From positions 1 through 64,000 of the forward strand of contig NZ_JAFEWD010000011.1 in assembly GCF_017355855.1 (NCBI RefSeq): a DNA stretch of 64,000 nucleotides, written 5' to 3'. The translations under genes and the position numbers were made by a program. The notes below the pieces were generated by a model, which did no database searches, was not told the origin of the DNA, and saw nothing but the letters and a program-made list of their open reading frames with translations. Below, one piece after another: positions 53,304-63,800 of the stretch. This stretch comes from Pedobacter sp. SYSU D00535. GTDB taxonomy: Bacteria; Bacteroidota; Bacteroidia; Sphingobacteriales; Sphingobacteriaceae. How positions within the stretch are numbered: position 1 is the stretch's first letter; each line of letters opens with the position of its first letter.

Positions 53304-53911
53304 TGGTGAATTACCTCTATTAGTGTCTCTGACTGGAAGTTACAGGTAACAACAATACTTTGTTTTACCTGCTAGCGAGATTAAAAAACTATAGCAGGAG
53401 CATCTTTTGCTACCTCGATTTTAAATTCAGTTTCGGCATCTCTTCGCTGACAGACGGCAGAGGAAATCCTTGTCGATCTAATAGCCTCACTTGTACCTCC
53501 CTGGATCGATCCTTAGAAAAGTCTTTTAAAGGAACAGAACCTGGTTAATGCCTGCACTCATAGCTGACTATGATGAGGAAACGACTAAAGAGCAAAGCAA
53601 CAATTGAATCCTGCAATCCTAACCGAAAAAAATCCGTCTGCTTGTAATCTCTTTCCCGGTTTTGTCGTATAGCAAGCTAGGTATGGTTTCCAGAAGTGCG
53701 CGATGATACGTGAAGGAGTGTTGATCAAAGGATCACGGTCGTCGGAGGGATCGGTCATCTGCCCTTTCAGAAACACAAAGGGAATTACACGTGCTCGTAA
53801 CCTTTTTAATTCCGGACAGTAAAACAGTGCTCCGAGCCGCTGCCTGGAAGGTACGCGCGGGAATTACCGCTCTTACGATAACCTGTTTAACACACACTAC
53901 TTAAAAGGGAT
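53304..53911. other. Intergenic region without clear genes
   Basis: About 608 bases between divergent genes. A 63-codon frame on the minus strand (53776-53585) shows no family features. No convincing repeat or TAnnTTTG box identified. Confidence 0.35.
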
Positions 53912-54730
53912 ATGCGAACGAGCAATGTCATAAAGAGAAACAACGTCAGTATCCGGGGAAACCTGGCAAGCCGCAGAACTATTGTTTTTGCGCATGGCTT
54001 TGGAACCGATCAGCAAGCCTGGCGGGATGTCCTACCACATTTCGAAGAGGACTACCGGCTCATACTATTTGATAACACTGGTGGGGGGAAATCTGATCTT
54101 GGTGCTTATGATACCAGGAAGTACGCATCCCTGGGAGGCTATACAAGCGACCTCATAGAGATTGCTTTGCACTTTGATCTCCGAAGGGCCATTTTCGTAG
54201 GACACTCAGTAAGCGGCATGGTGGGACTGATCGCTTCTATTGCCCGTCCGGAACTATTTTCCACCCAGATCCTGATTGGACCATCGGCGCGTTATCTTAA
54301 TGACGAGGGCTATGTAGGAGGCTTCGAGCAGTCGGATCTGGACGGTCTGTATCAGGCCATTCAGGATAATTACTATGCCTGGGTAAGCGGATTTGCCAAA
54401 TTGGCGATGCGGAATGACGATCGGCCGGAACTACAGCGGCAGTTTGCGGAGGGCTTATCCTCACTGCGGCCTGACATTGCCCTGGCAGTAGCGCGTTCTA
54501 TATTTCAATCAGACTTCCGCCATATCCTACGACATATACCTACAAAGACTTTGCTCGTACATGCTAAAAATGATATTGCCGTTCCGGAAGAGGCAGCGCG
54601 CTTTCTGCATCAACAGATCAAGAACAGTAAACTGGTATTTGTAGATGCTGAAGGGCATTTCCCACACATCAGTGCGGCGCCGGAAGTAGCTCGATCGATA
54701 AAAGATTTTCTTTCAACTGCCACGCCGTGA
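53912..54730 (+). CDS. RsbQ-like alpha/beta hydrolase, copy 2
   Basis: 272 residues, clearly paralogous to the protein at 39869-40690. The triad is Ser99 (GHSVS), Asp221 (KNDIAVP) and His249 (AEGHFPH), again at RsbQ positions. Shared patterns are AHGFGTDQQAW, LILFDNTGGG, GGYTSDLIEIA, RYLNDEGYVGGF, and LRPDIALAVARSIFQSDFR. The stop overlaps the GTG start of the next gene (GTGA), so the hydrolase and the PAS protein are coupled in translation. In B. subtilis RsbQ acts with the PAS protein RsbP; the same kind of partnership is inferred here. Whether the hydrolase turns over or only binds its ligand cannot be seen from sequence. Confidence 0.9.
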   Translation: MRTSNVIKRNNVSIRGNLASRRTIVFAHGFGTDQQAWRDVLPHFEEDYRLILFDNTGGGKSDLGAYDTRKYASLGGYTSDLIEIALHFDLRRAIFVGHSVSGMVGLIASIARPELFSTQILIGPSARYLNDEGYVGGFEQSDLDGLYQAIQDNYYAWVSGFAKLAMRNDDRPELQRQFAEGLSSLRPDIALAVARSIFQSDFRHILRHIPTKTLLVHAKNDIAVPEEAARFLHQQIKNSKLVFVDAEGHFPHISAAPEVARSIKDFLSTATP

Positions 54731-56214
54731 AAGATATCGACTGGCAGCAAAAGAGCATCGGGTTCCTGACAGACCAGGAGCTATCGCCGTACTCTGGTCA
54801 ACTGCCGGGCGCTGCCGCTCTAATCCAAAAACTCAAAGCCTATACTTCCGCCACGGCGGTACGCTGGCTCAGCAAAAAAGATGAGTTTTACACACAGTTG
54901 CTTTCGAGTGAAACCACAGACAAACAGCTCCTGGTGAACGATCCGTTCTTGACTAGGATCTGGAACTACCGGAAAATCAGCTTTCTACAAAGCCAACTTC
55001 CGGCCTGGTGGAAAGAAGAAGAGGTCCACCATTGGATAGCAATCCCGCTACAGGAAGGCCAGCATTTGAATGTCGTTCTCCTGGGGTATGTCGAGATTCC
55101 TCCCCAGGATGATCATTTTCAAACCTTTTTGCAAAGTATCCGCTTACGACTGATGGAGATTGCACAGGCGCAGCTGAAGCAGCTCCAGCTCGATCAACTA
55201 AAAATTCGCCTTAAAGGGATCCTCCAAAACATTGAACAGTCGATATTATTCCTTTCAGAAGAAGACTCCTACTGCTGGCTGAATCCGCAAGCGGCACGGC
55301 TCCTGAACATTGGGAAAGCTGCTCCCGACCCGGGCGATATCAGGAAAGCAATGCTGGATCTGAGGCAGCGGGCAGTAAACCTTGCTGAGATTGAACAACT
55401 TAGTTTTTCCGCCTTCGCGGCACAGGAACAGGATCTGAACTGGGTATATGACCGGCCTGATTTCCGGGTGCTGAATGTAAAATGCAGGAGGCTGGAATCG
55501 GAAGGTTTGCGGGGGGTACTATGGGTTTTTGAGGATATTACAGAAAAAGTACGGTCTGAAGAAACACTAAGGGAGAAAACAGCAGCCCTGGAACGGAGTA
55601 ATGAAGAGTTGGCCTGGAGCAATGAGCGCTACGCTTTAGCTGCCAGAGCCACTAACGATGGATTGTGGGACTGGGATCTCACGCAAAACCGCGTGTACTG
55701 GGGGGAGGGCTATCACCGGACATTCGGGTTCCGGAAATCAGGGGATAACGATGCCAGATTTCAGAATATTCATCCGGAGGACCTGGCGGTGGTCAGACAA
55801 TCCGTTGAGGAAGCAATCGCCGACAAAAATTGTTCAGACTGGAAGGCGCAGTATCGTTACTTTAATGCCAGAAACGGCACTTATTCCATCGTGAAAGATC
55901 AGGGCTTTGTAGTGCGCAACAGTCATGGAAAGGCGCTCCGCATGGTGGGATGCATGCAGGATATCACCTACCTGAAAGCACAGGAGCAGGAGATCCTGAA
56001 ACAGAACAACCGCTTAAAAGCTATCGCCCGTATGAACTCCCACTTGGTACGAAAGCCAGTGGCAAATATCCTTGGGATTCTTTCCCTGTTCGAAACTGCA
56101 GAAAAAAAAGAGCTTAGCCTGCTCCTGAAAATGCTGAAGGAGTCGGGCAGGGAATTGGACGCAATGGTGCGTAAAATCGACGCAGAGACAAGGATAAGCG
56201 AAGAAGTAGATTGA
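54727..56214 (+). CDS. PAS-domain signalling protein ending in a histidine-kinase-like dimerisation segment, copy 2
   Basis: 495 residues from a GTG inside the stop of the RsbQ-like gene. The domain order matches the paralogue at 38365-39885: divergent N-terminal input domain (IDWQQKSIGFLTDQEL, about 1-150), a PAS-like domain (about 160-275, IRLKGILQNIEQSILFLSEEDSYCWLN), a coiled linker, a PAS fold-3 domain (about 300-415, LWDWDLTQNRVYWGEGY and HPEDLAVVRQ), and a DHp-like end with His439 in MNSHLVRKPVANILG. HATPase is absent. The conserved SHLVRKPVANILG suggests that this His segment matters even without a kinase domain, possibly as a phospho-acceptor or dimerisation unit. Confidence 0.82.
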   Translation: MKDIDWQQKSIGFLTDQELSPYSGQLPGAAALIQKLKAYTSATAVRWLSKKDEFYTQLLSSETTDKQLLVNDPFLTRIWNYRKISFLQSQLPAWWKEEEVHHWIAIPLQEGQHLNVVLLGYVEIPPQDDHFQTFLQSIRLRLMEIAQAQLKQLQLDQLKIRLKGILQNIEQSILFLSEEDSYCWLNPQAARLLNIGKAAPDPGDIRKAMLDLRQRAVNLAEIEQLSFSAFAAQEQDLNWVYDRPDFRVLNVKCRRLESEGLRGVLWVFEDITEKVRSEETLREKTAALERSNEELAWSNERYALAARATNDGLWDWDLTQNRVYWGEGYHRTFGFRKSGDNDARFQNIHPEDLAVVRQSVEEAIADKNCSDWKAQYRYFNARNGTYSIVKDQGFVVRNSHGKALRMVGCMQDITYLKAQEQEILKQNNRLKAIARMNSHLVRKPVANILGILSLFETAEKKELSLLLKMLKESGRELDAMVRKIDAETRISEEVD

Positions 56215-56779
56215 TCATCTCAAGTCTTAGCGGGGCATTTCGAAGAAGACACTGCTTGGGTCGAATATACGTAGAAACGACCCCCTTCCCCCTTCTAGTC
56301 TTAGCGTCCCGCTAAGACTTTTACAAATTCCCTGTCTAGCCTTCGTGTCGCTTAGGCTTTACTCATCTTATTTCACAAGGTCGTAGCGCGACGTTACGAC
56401 CAGTACAAAAAAATTCTACGACCAGTACAGCGTCCCCTTCTAGTCTTAGCGTCTCGCTAAGCGCTCGCTGAGGCTTTTACTAATTACTCCTAAGGCATAC
56501 AGACCAGTGATCCTAGGACGAATGCGTGAAAATCTGGTCATCGGATCAGAACGAACGTTCACTTTGCTCACACAATTATCCGTGTCGATATTTTTGTAAC
56601 ACTAGATACAAACCTCCGTATAAAAACCGACGGCATCCCGCAAAGGGAAGTTTTTTACCTAGTTTTCGCTCTTTCGCTCCTGTTCCAACGGATAAATAGC
56701 ATGAAAATTGAACAGGTGCTCTTGAAAACGCTCAGCTTATTACCGAACCTGAAAATTGAAAAACCAGAGCACTAATACC
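56215..56779. repeat. Palindrome-rich intergenic region
   Basis: About 565 bases. AGTCTTAGC-GTCCC-GCTAAGACT at 56297-56319 is a perfect inverted repeat; a second, partial copy lies at 56442-56461; GGTCGTA ... TACGACC lies at 56379-56401. A dispersed REP-like repeat (copy 3) is at 56507-56549. Several short TCTAGTCTTAGCG units suggest a small repeat family. No gene seen. Confidence 0.55.
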
Positions 56780-57238
56780 ATGGACTACCAAGTATTTATT
56801 AGTAAAAGAAAATCAGACCAAAAATCCAGAAGCGGCCTTACTACCGCCACAGTTGCCGTACTTGTTATCAGCATTTTTGTAACGGCAGTGTGGTTCTACC
56901 CGAGCACCTGGTCGTACATCTCCGGAGCTCTTTGTCTGACTGTAACCTTTGGCTACTTTATCCAGTCGCTGCGCGAGAAATACTTGTTCCTGGATATCAG
57001 GGAAGACACGATAAGCTACCATTGTCTGAATACGGAGGAGCTCGTTTGCCTGCAATGGGAAGACTTGTCGCGGATCAGCTCTAAGTTTTGCACAATACTT
57101 CTTCATACAAAGTCTGGCGAAAGACATGCTATCGATCTGATGATGCTGGATTACCAGGCTCGTTTCCGCTTAAAGGACCGTATTAAACAAAACTGCAAAA
57201 AGTATGGAATCGAGGTATCTCCATGCATGGAGTTTTAA
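56780..57238 (+). CDS. Small two-helix membrane protein, PH-like tail
   Basis: 152 residues from the ATG at 56780; an in-frame TTG at 56756 would add eight. Two hydrophobic segments (VAVLVISIFVTAVWFY and YISGALCLTVTFGYFI) are followed by about 85 residues with strands such as YLFLDIREDTISYHCL, LVCLQWEDLSRISS and ILLHTKSGERHAIDL. This pattern (YLxLxxxxIxY, WEDIxxI, basic loop) resembles bacterial PH-like domains. Function unknown. Confidence 0.7.
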   Translation: MDYQVFISKRKSDQKSRSGLTTATVAVLVISIFVTAVWFYPSTWSYISGALCLTVTFGYFIQSLREKYLFLDIREDTISYHCLNTEELVCLQWEDLSRISSKFCTILLHTKSGERHAIDLMMLDYQARFRLKDRIKQNCKKYGIEVSPCMEF

Positions 57239-57453
57239 AGTCTGAGACTGACAAGAAAAGGCAATGTAAAGGGAGCGTTCTGTTCCCCCGCTGTCGCCTC
57301 ACATCCATTCGTTCAAGTCTACCGCCTAGGATAAAATTTGTCTACCTAAACATTTGCTGTTAATTGTACTACTTATCCCCTTAAGTATTATTTTTACTCA
57401 TCAAAAATCTCATTTCCAACAATTACCGCACCGCCTACGTATTTCTTATTCTG

Positions 57454-59250
57454 GTGCTTATTTTTTCGGTGAGCCTTGCTGAGAGCTACCTGCTTTTTCA
57501 TACTCTGGTGGAGCTGTTTTCTATTGTTATTACCTATGCCCTCTTTATCATTACCTGGAATGCCCGGAAGACGATTCAAAACCAATACCTCTACTTTGTA
57601 GGGATTGCCTATCTGTTCGTGGGTTTTTTGGATTTGCTTCACACCCTCACGTATAAAGGGATGAATATCTTCACAGGAGCGCATTTTTACGCCAATCAAT
57701 TCTGGATTGCCACACGGTTCCTGGAGGTAGCGACGCTCCTGGTCGCCTTCCGCTTCCTCAATAGCAGGCAACGTCTGCACGGTGACCTTATTTTACTGAT
57801 CTATGCCTGTATCACCGCAGGAATTATTCTGTCTATCCTACACTTCAAAGTCTTTCCAGCCTGCTATATAGAAGGATACGGACAGACTGATTTTAAAATT
57901 TATGGGGAGTATGTGATTATCGCAATGCTGGTGGTGGCGGTATTCATTCTGCACAGGAAACGAGAACACTTTAAGGGCGGTACCTATCATCTCCTGCTGG
58001 CGTCTCTTATTTTTACCATTATCAGCGAGTTTTGCTTCAGCCTGTATATCTCCAATTACGGATTGTCCAATCAGATTGGCCATTATGCCAAGCTCGTATC
58101 CTTTTTCCTGATTTACAAGGCAAACGTAGAAACGGGATTTACGAAGCCGACGCAGTTATTGTTCGATTCTCTGTCCAGAGACGAACAAAAGTATCGCACA
58201 TTAAGTGAGAACCTGCCTGAGCTGATTGTCCGCTTCAACTCAGATTTGCAATGCATTTACGTGAACCGCAGCTTTCAAAGCTTTGTCCCTGATCTCCCTC
58301 CCCTCAGTCAGGGTCAGGTCTTTTGTGATCAACTTTTCCCCGGCCCCCTGTACGATACAGCTCTCAGACTCCTTCAAGAGGCCAGGCAGTCGGGCGCCAA
58401 ACAGGAGAGTCAGCTGGATCTCGAGATTGAAGGCCGTGCTGCTCATCTACTCCTAACAGTGATCCCTGAAACCAGTGCAGATGGCAGGGAGAAAAGTTTT
58501 CTGGTAATAGGTTATAACATTACCCGGCAACATGCTGCGCATCTGGAGCTTCAGGAATTGAATAAAGCGAAAGACAAGCTTTTTTCTATCATTGCACACG
58601 ATCTTAAAAACCCCTTTACTTCGATTCTCACTACCACCGAGTTGCTGAGTAAGAGTGGCCTCGGAATGAGCGCGGAGCGACTGGGAAGCTTCCTGAACAT
58701 CATTCATAAAAGTGTAAGAGAAAGCCATATTTTGCTTACAAATCTGCTGGAATGGGCTCGTATGCAAACCGGTGCGCTAGAGGCAAAACCGGAAAAGCTA
58801 TCCGTTCACAACCTATTGTTGATCGCCAGACAAACCCTGGAATCGGTAGCTCTTACCAAAGGGATTACTATAATGACAGAAATCGACAGGGAAGCGCTAG
58901 CCTATGCAGACGAACAGATGGTGCAGACCATTTTGCGAAATTTGCTCTCGAACGCAATAAAGTTCAGTCCCATTGGCTCCCAGGTACTTTTGAAAGCGGA
59001 AACTGAGGGGAACTTCATATCCATTTCCGTAATTGACCGAGGCATGGGAATACCACCAGATGTAGTCGAAGCTATTTTATCCAACTCCCAGCTTGTCCCC
59101 GCAACAGGTACAGCCAATGAGCTCGGAACCGGCCTGGGACTCACACTCTGTAAAGAAATGACAGAAAAAAACGGCGGAAAACTAAAAATAGACAGCAAGA
59201 CAGGGAAAGGAAGCACCTTCAGCTTCAACATCCCCATCTTCAGCGCCTAA
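57454..59250 (+). CDS. MASE3-domain sensor histidine kinase
   Basis: 598 residues from a GTG. The N-terminal MASE3 membrane sensor domain (about 1-225) has FHTLVELFSIVITYALFIITWNAR, FLDLLHTLTYKGM, HFYANQFWIATRFLEV and several further helices. A PAS domain follows (about 250-360, LSENLPELIVRFNSDLQCIYVN), then HisKA with His382 (IIAHDLKNPF) and HATPase (NLLSNAIKFSP, DRGMGI, GTGLGLTLC). The frame is open 23 codons upstream (to 57385) and encodes the rest of the first membrane helix (YVFLILVLIF), but contains no ATG, GTG or TTG, so the true start may be a rare ATT. The kinase lacks a receiver; it would signal from the inner membrane. Confidence 0.9.
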   Translation: MLIFSVSLAESYLLFHTLVELFSIVITYALFIITWNARKTIQNQYLYFVGIAYLFVGFLDLLHTLTYKGMNIFTGAHFYANQFWIATRFLEVATLLVAFRFLNSRQRLHGDLILLIYACITAGIILSILHFKVFPACYIEGYGQTDFKIYGEYVIIAMLVVAVFILHRKREHFKGGTYHLLLASLIFTIISEFCFSLYISNYGLSNQIGHYAKLVSFFLIYKANVETGFTKPTQLLFDSLSRDEQKYRTLSENLPELIVRFNSDLQCIYVNRSFQSFVPDLPPLSQGQVFCDQLFPGPLYDTALRLLQEARQSGAKQESQLDLEIEGRAAHLLLTVIPETSADGREKSFLVIGYNITRQHAAHLELQELNKAKDKLFSIIAHDLKNPFTSILTTTELLSKSGLGMSAERLGSFLNIIHKSVRESHILLTNLLEWARMQTGALEAKPEKLSVHNLLLIARQTLESVALTKGITIMTEIDREALAYADEQMVQTILRNLLSNAIKFSPIGSQVLLKAETEGNFISISVIDRGMGIPPDVVEAILSNSQLVPATGTANELGTGLGLTLCKEMTEKNGGKLKIDSKTGKGSTFSFNIPIFSA

Positions 59251-59413
59251 TATTCAAACAAGCACTCCCCGAGCCATATTGCCCCATCTATACGACCGAA
59301 ATTCCGGATCGAGTGCACCTCGACCCATGTATTAACCTGGCAGCCCAATGGGCGGTCGTCGCTTGATGCGATAAAAGCAGGGAACCTGAACATGCACTGC
59401 CTCTATGGATCCT

Positions 59414-59929
59414 TCACCGCATCTTTTTCTTCCTCAGTGCGAGCGGAGTTACCATGATATTGACACTGCCGGTATTGGGGAGGAGCTCTTTATTATTGAA
59501 CTTGATCTGCGGATTTAGAGTCAATTTAAACCTGTGGAATCCTATTCCAAAATAGGGGGCGAGGCGGAGGGAGCCACGATTAAAATTGGTGTAGTAGATC
59601 ATCTCGCCGCCGATTGTAAACAGGCTCAGGCTCAGGTAGCCTCCTGCTTTCGGGCCCCAGATAAACCGTTCGGTATTCAACCCGAATTCGTTGGAAAAGT
59701 AGTAGGAAGAGCTAACCGGATGACGATAGCTGCTGTAAGCAGATCGCATGATGCCCAGTTCTGCCAGGTGATAATTTTTGGAATCAGCGTCACTGAAATT
59801 ATAATTATATCCAACGATAACTCCCACCTCGCTGGAGATACTCTGTTGTGAAGAAGCTCCTTCTTGTGCACTCACCAAGTTGATTAGTGAGAATAGGAGT
59901 ATCAGCAGGGTGATTTTCTTTGTCTTCAT
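59414..59929 (-). CDS. Secreted hypothetical protein, probable outer-membrane beta-barrel
   Basis: 171 residues with a signal peptide (KKITLLILLFSLINLVSAQ). The mature part has alternating strand patterns with aromatic residues (VGVIVGYNYNFSD, SYYFSNEFGLNTE, GGYLSLSLFTIGGEMIYYTNF, LRLAPYFGIGFHRFKLTL), consistent with a small outer-membrane beta-barrel. I do not recognise the family. The gene stands alone between the MASE3 kinase (convergent) and a lipoprotein gene. Confidence 0.65.
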   Translation of the reverse strand: MKTKKITLLILLFSLINLVSAQEGASSQQSISSEVGVIVGYNYNFSDADSKNYHLAELGIMRSAYSSYRHPVSSSYYFSNEFGLNTERFIWGPKAGGYLSLSLFTIGGEMIYYTNFNRGSLRLAPYFGIGFHRFKLTLNPQIKFNNKELLPNTGSVNIMVTPLALRKKKMR

Positions 59930-60160
59930 GATACTGGCGAAGTACTGTAACCAAATTTAGCATTTCTGACTTACTTCTAATCCACAACGAAATTCCACGA
60001 CTTTGCTTCCTGGACCCAGTCATTTACATAGACGTTGAGCCTTCAAAGAGTTCATTGAGAGAGGATGGCCTGGCTTATGGAATGGCCTATTTCTGCATGT
60101 TCCTTTCTCTTCAGGGCCTAGTCTGAATAGCGGAAAAAACGCTCACTACGGTCCTGAAAA

Positions 60161-60190
60161 ACAAAAAAGCCGCGGTGGTTATCCGCGGCC
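60161..60190 (-). terminator. Rho-independent terminator after the lipoprotein gene
   Basis: Minus strand GCCGCGG, seven-base loop, CCGCGGC, then a T run (TTTTTTG). The stem is perfect and GC-rich, 23 bases after the stop at 60213. Confidence 0.85.
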
Positions 60191-60212
60191 CTTATCAATA
60201 AATTAAATGCTC

Positions 60213-60689
60213 TTAGTCCTGCCCCTCCACTATTTTAGCTTCAAATTTCCCTTCCGTGATTTCTTTAACTGTTTCGCCGGCATTGGTAAGGCGGCCGCTG
60301 AAAGTTCCTTTTACTTCGTTGTTAGTCGATGCAGTTACTTTGATGACACCTTCGGTAGCCCAGAACGAGTTGGTAGGGGTATTCCCATTAATATATCCGA
60401 TAGTCACGTGGTCGTTCTCCACTTCATAGTCGCCGGTTCCGTGGAAATCTTCTATGGCAATCACCATCGTTTCATCGTCATCGATGGATCCATAGATGGC
60501 AATGTCTCCCTCGTCTTTCACTGCAAATAAATGCGTGCTAGTCTTGGCGGCACCGTCAATTTTGTAAGTCATTTTGGTAGACCTTATGTCCTCTTCACTA
60601 TCTACTTTTTCAACATTATCCTTTTTACAGGATACAGCAGTAATACCGAACAGACCCATTAACAAGAGTGCAGATGTAATTTTTTTCAT
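60213..60689 (-). CDS. Hypothetical lipoprotein (DUF6252-like)
   Basis: 158 residues with a lipoprotein signal (LLLMGLFGITAVSC, Cys21) followed by KKDN. The mature part has the pattern of small Bacteroidota lipoproteins: MTYKIDGAAKTST, IAIYGSIDDDETMVIAIEDFHGTGDYEV, then VIKVTASTNNEVKGTFSGRLTN and a final FEAKIV. This resembles DUF6252-type beta-sandwich lipoproteins of unknown role. It has its own terminator. Confidence 0.8.
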   Translation of the reverse strand: MKKITSALLLMGLFGITAVSCKKDNVEKVDSEEDIRSTKMTYKIDGAAKTSTHLFAVKDEGDIAIYGSIDDDETMVIAIEDFHGTGDYEVENDHVTIGYINGNTPTNSFWATEGVIKVTASTNNEVKGTFSGRLTNAGETVKEITEGKFEAKIVEGQD

Positions 60690-60821
60690 GGCTTTAAATT
60701 TTTAATTTTCTTATTGCCATACGAGAGCTGACAGCAAGACATTACCATGAAAATGATTTTTTTTTATATGGGTCAGGCAGAGGACCAATGCTTTCGTCAA
60801 GTCCCGGGCCTGATCCTGTCC

Positions 60822-63800
60822 TCAGACCGAAGTTCCTATCTTATCTGCGGTCTTTTTCAAAAGGTCTATCAGGTTCTCCAGCCTGATGGGTTTGCTGATA
60901 TATTCATTCATTCCCGCGGCCAGGCAAGTTTCCCGATCTTCCGGTAGCGCGTTCGCTGTCATTGCAATAATTTCAGGTTGCTTTGGCAGGCTGGCTCTGA
61001 TTTTCCGCGTAGCCTCCAGCCCGTCCATTTCGGGCATCAGCATATCCATCAAAATAAGATCATATCCTTTCTGCTCCATCATCTGAACGGCTTCTTTGCC
61101 GTTGTTCGCTATTTCGGCCTGGTAACCCAGCTTACTTAGTACCCGCAGGGCTAGCTTTTGATTAATCAGGTTATCTTCCGCTATCAGGATATCAAGCGGG
61201 TGGGCCACCGCAAAGTTTTCGGAAAGGATATTCGGTTTCGTGTTCGGCTCCTGCTCAGGTCGGGAAGTCTCTTTCAGCTCCATCTGAACTGTCCGGATGA
61301 GCTGATGCTGTTTCACCGGCTTCGACAGGACTGAATTGAATAACTCCGGATACTTTGTTCTGCTTTCATCCCCAACTGAGCTTAACAACATGATCGGAAT
61401 CTGCGGCAACTTAAACTTAATCGCTTTAGCCAAGCCTACCCCATCTATTTCTGGCATATGCATGTCAGAGATAATTAGATGAAAGCCCTGGTCTTGCGAC
61501 AATATGGAGAGGGCTTCTGGTGCGGATGAGGCAGACACCACTTCCAGCTTCAACAATTCAAGCTGCGTGCGCAGGATAAGTAAATTCGTTTGATTATCAT
61601 CAACGATCAGCACCCGTTTTCCTTCCGCCGTACTGTTCAGACTTATAAACTGAGGGACGGCATTCTCCCCAGCCCTGGTTTTAATAATAAAATGAAATAT
61701 CGTACCTACACCTACTTCGCTGCTTACCTGGATCTCGCCTCCCATTAGTCCTACCAAACGCTCACTGATTGCCAGACCGAGCCCGGTGCCTCCATACTTT
61801 CTGGTAGTAGAAGAATCTACCTGCGAGAAAGCCTTAAACAACTTCGAAAGCTTGTCTTCCGGAATTCCAATACCCGTGTCTCTCACTTCAAACTGCAGCA
61901 GAATATCGCCATCTTTCATGTTCTCCAGCCTGAGATTAACGAACACTTCTCCCTGGTTGGTAAACTTCATCGCATTACCCGCCAGGTTGATCAGGATCTG
62001 TCGCAATCGCAAGCTATCACCGATAATGGTTAGTGGGAGACGGTTATCAATTTGATACAGCAGGTCAATGCCTTTTTCAGCGGCCTTCCCTGCAAACACA
62101 TCCATTACATCTTCCACACACTGCCTGAGGTCGAAACTGCGCTGCTCAATCTCCATGTTGCCCGATTCAATCTTGGAGAAATCCAGGATATCGTTTATCA
62201 CGCCCATGAGGGCATCGCCGGAGGTATTAATTACCTTCACATACTCTTCCTGCTCCTGATCGAGTTTGGTTTGGGCCAGCAAGGAGGCCATCCCGATCAC
62301 TCCGTTCATGGGGGTCCTGATTTCATGGCTCATGGTAGCCAGGAATACGCTCTTTGCCTGATTCGCCTGCACCGCATCTTCTTTAGCCAGCTCCGCCTCC
62401 TTACGTTTCTCATTAAGCTGGTTGTTCAGTACCTGCAGATGTTCGGACTGCGACTGCAGCTCTTCGGCTTGGGTCTGGAGTTCTTCCGCCTGGGTCTGAA
62501 GCTCCTCCGTCTGCTGCTGTAACTCGTCGTTCAACTGCAACAGCTTCTTTGACTGCTCCTCTATTTCATGCGTCCGCTCCTGCACCTGCCGCTCAAGCAG
62601 CTGCTGCTGCCGTTTATATCTGTTCACTCTATGTCTGTAGAAGCCAATGCACAGCGCAAGAATGCTTAGTAGGACTGCCCCCCTGAACCACCAGGTCATC
62701 CAGAATGGAGGAAGGATTACGATCCGGAGAGAAGCACCGGCTTCGTTCCAAACCGCATCGTTGTTGGAAGCTTTCACCCTGAACACATACTCTCCGGGAT
62801 TGAGATTGGTATAAGTAGCATTTCTCACTGCACCTACATAACTCCAATCTTTGTCAAATCCCTCCATCTTATAGGCATACTGATTTTTTTCAGAACCTGT
62901 GAAATTGAGTGCGGCAAACTCAAATGAGAATACCGACTGATCGTAGGAAAGGACGATTTCCTTTGTTTCTGAGATTTCTGCTCTTAAGGGAGAGTTAGGG
63001 CTGCTATATAAAACGGGTTTGTTGAAAATCTGAAAGCCGGTAATATAAACGGGAGGGAGTACAGGGTTTACTCTGATCCTGTCCGGGAAAAAACTCACCA
63101 TCCCTTCGGCGCCACCAAAAAACATTTCGCCTTTGGAATTTTGAAAAAAGGCGCCTAACCGGAACTCGTTCTCACCGCCCGCAGTAGTTTCATAGATATT
63201 ACACTTTTTCGTTTCCGGGTTAAATCTTGCAAGCCCTTTACCGGAGCTTATCCAAAGCATTCCCCTGCTGTCTTCCAGGATGCCGAATAGGATGTCGCTG
63301 GGAAGTCCATCTTTTTCAGTAAACCGGCTAAAGGTTCGGTCGTGCGGGTTGAAAAGGTTCAATCCTCCTCCTCCTGTTGCTATCCAGATACGTCCTTTTT
63401 TATCCTCGTGGATACAGTGTATCAGGTTATTGCTTAAACTCTTATGATTATCCTTCTCGTTTAAAAAGATTTGGAACTTTTTGCTGCGGGCACCCAGATA
63501 AATCAATCCTTTCTGTGTCCCCGTCCAGGTGTTTCCTTTGGAGTCAATCCGGAACGCATAGACTTTATCGAGGTCTTTATTATTAGTTTTAGAGTGTACA
63601 AACTTCTTAGTACTCCGATTATAGTACAATATCCCTTTGGTGGTCCCAAACCAGAGATCACCTTTTTTATCTTTAAATATTGTGTTTACGGTAGCCGGCC
63701 TGCGGCTTTTCTCGAAATTATCGAAAGGATGATGGCTGAAGGTACGCGTACGTCTGTCATAAAAGTCGATACCACCTCTGAAATAAGCAAATACCAACGT

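Noticed and set aside
53585-53776. 63-codon minus-strand frame between the dehydrogenase and RsbQ-like copy 2
   Set aside because: No domain, no recognisable start context, and no homologous frame near RsbQ-like copy 1.
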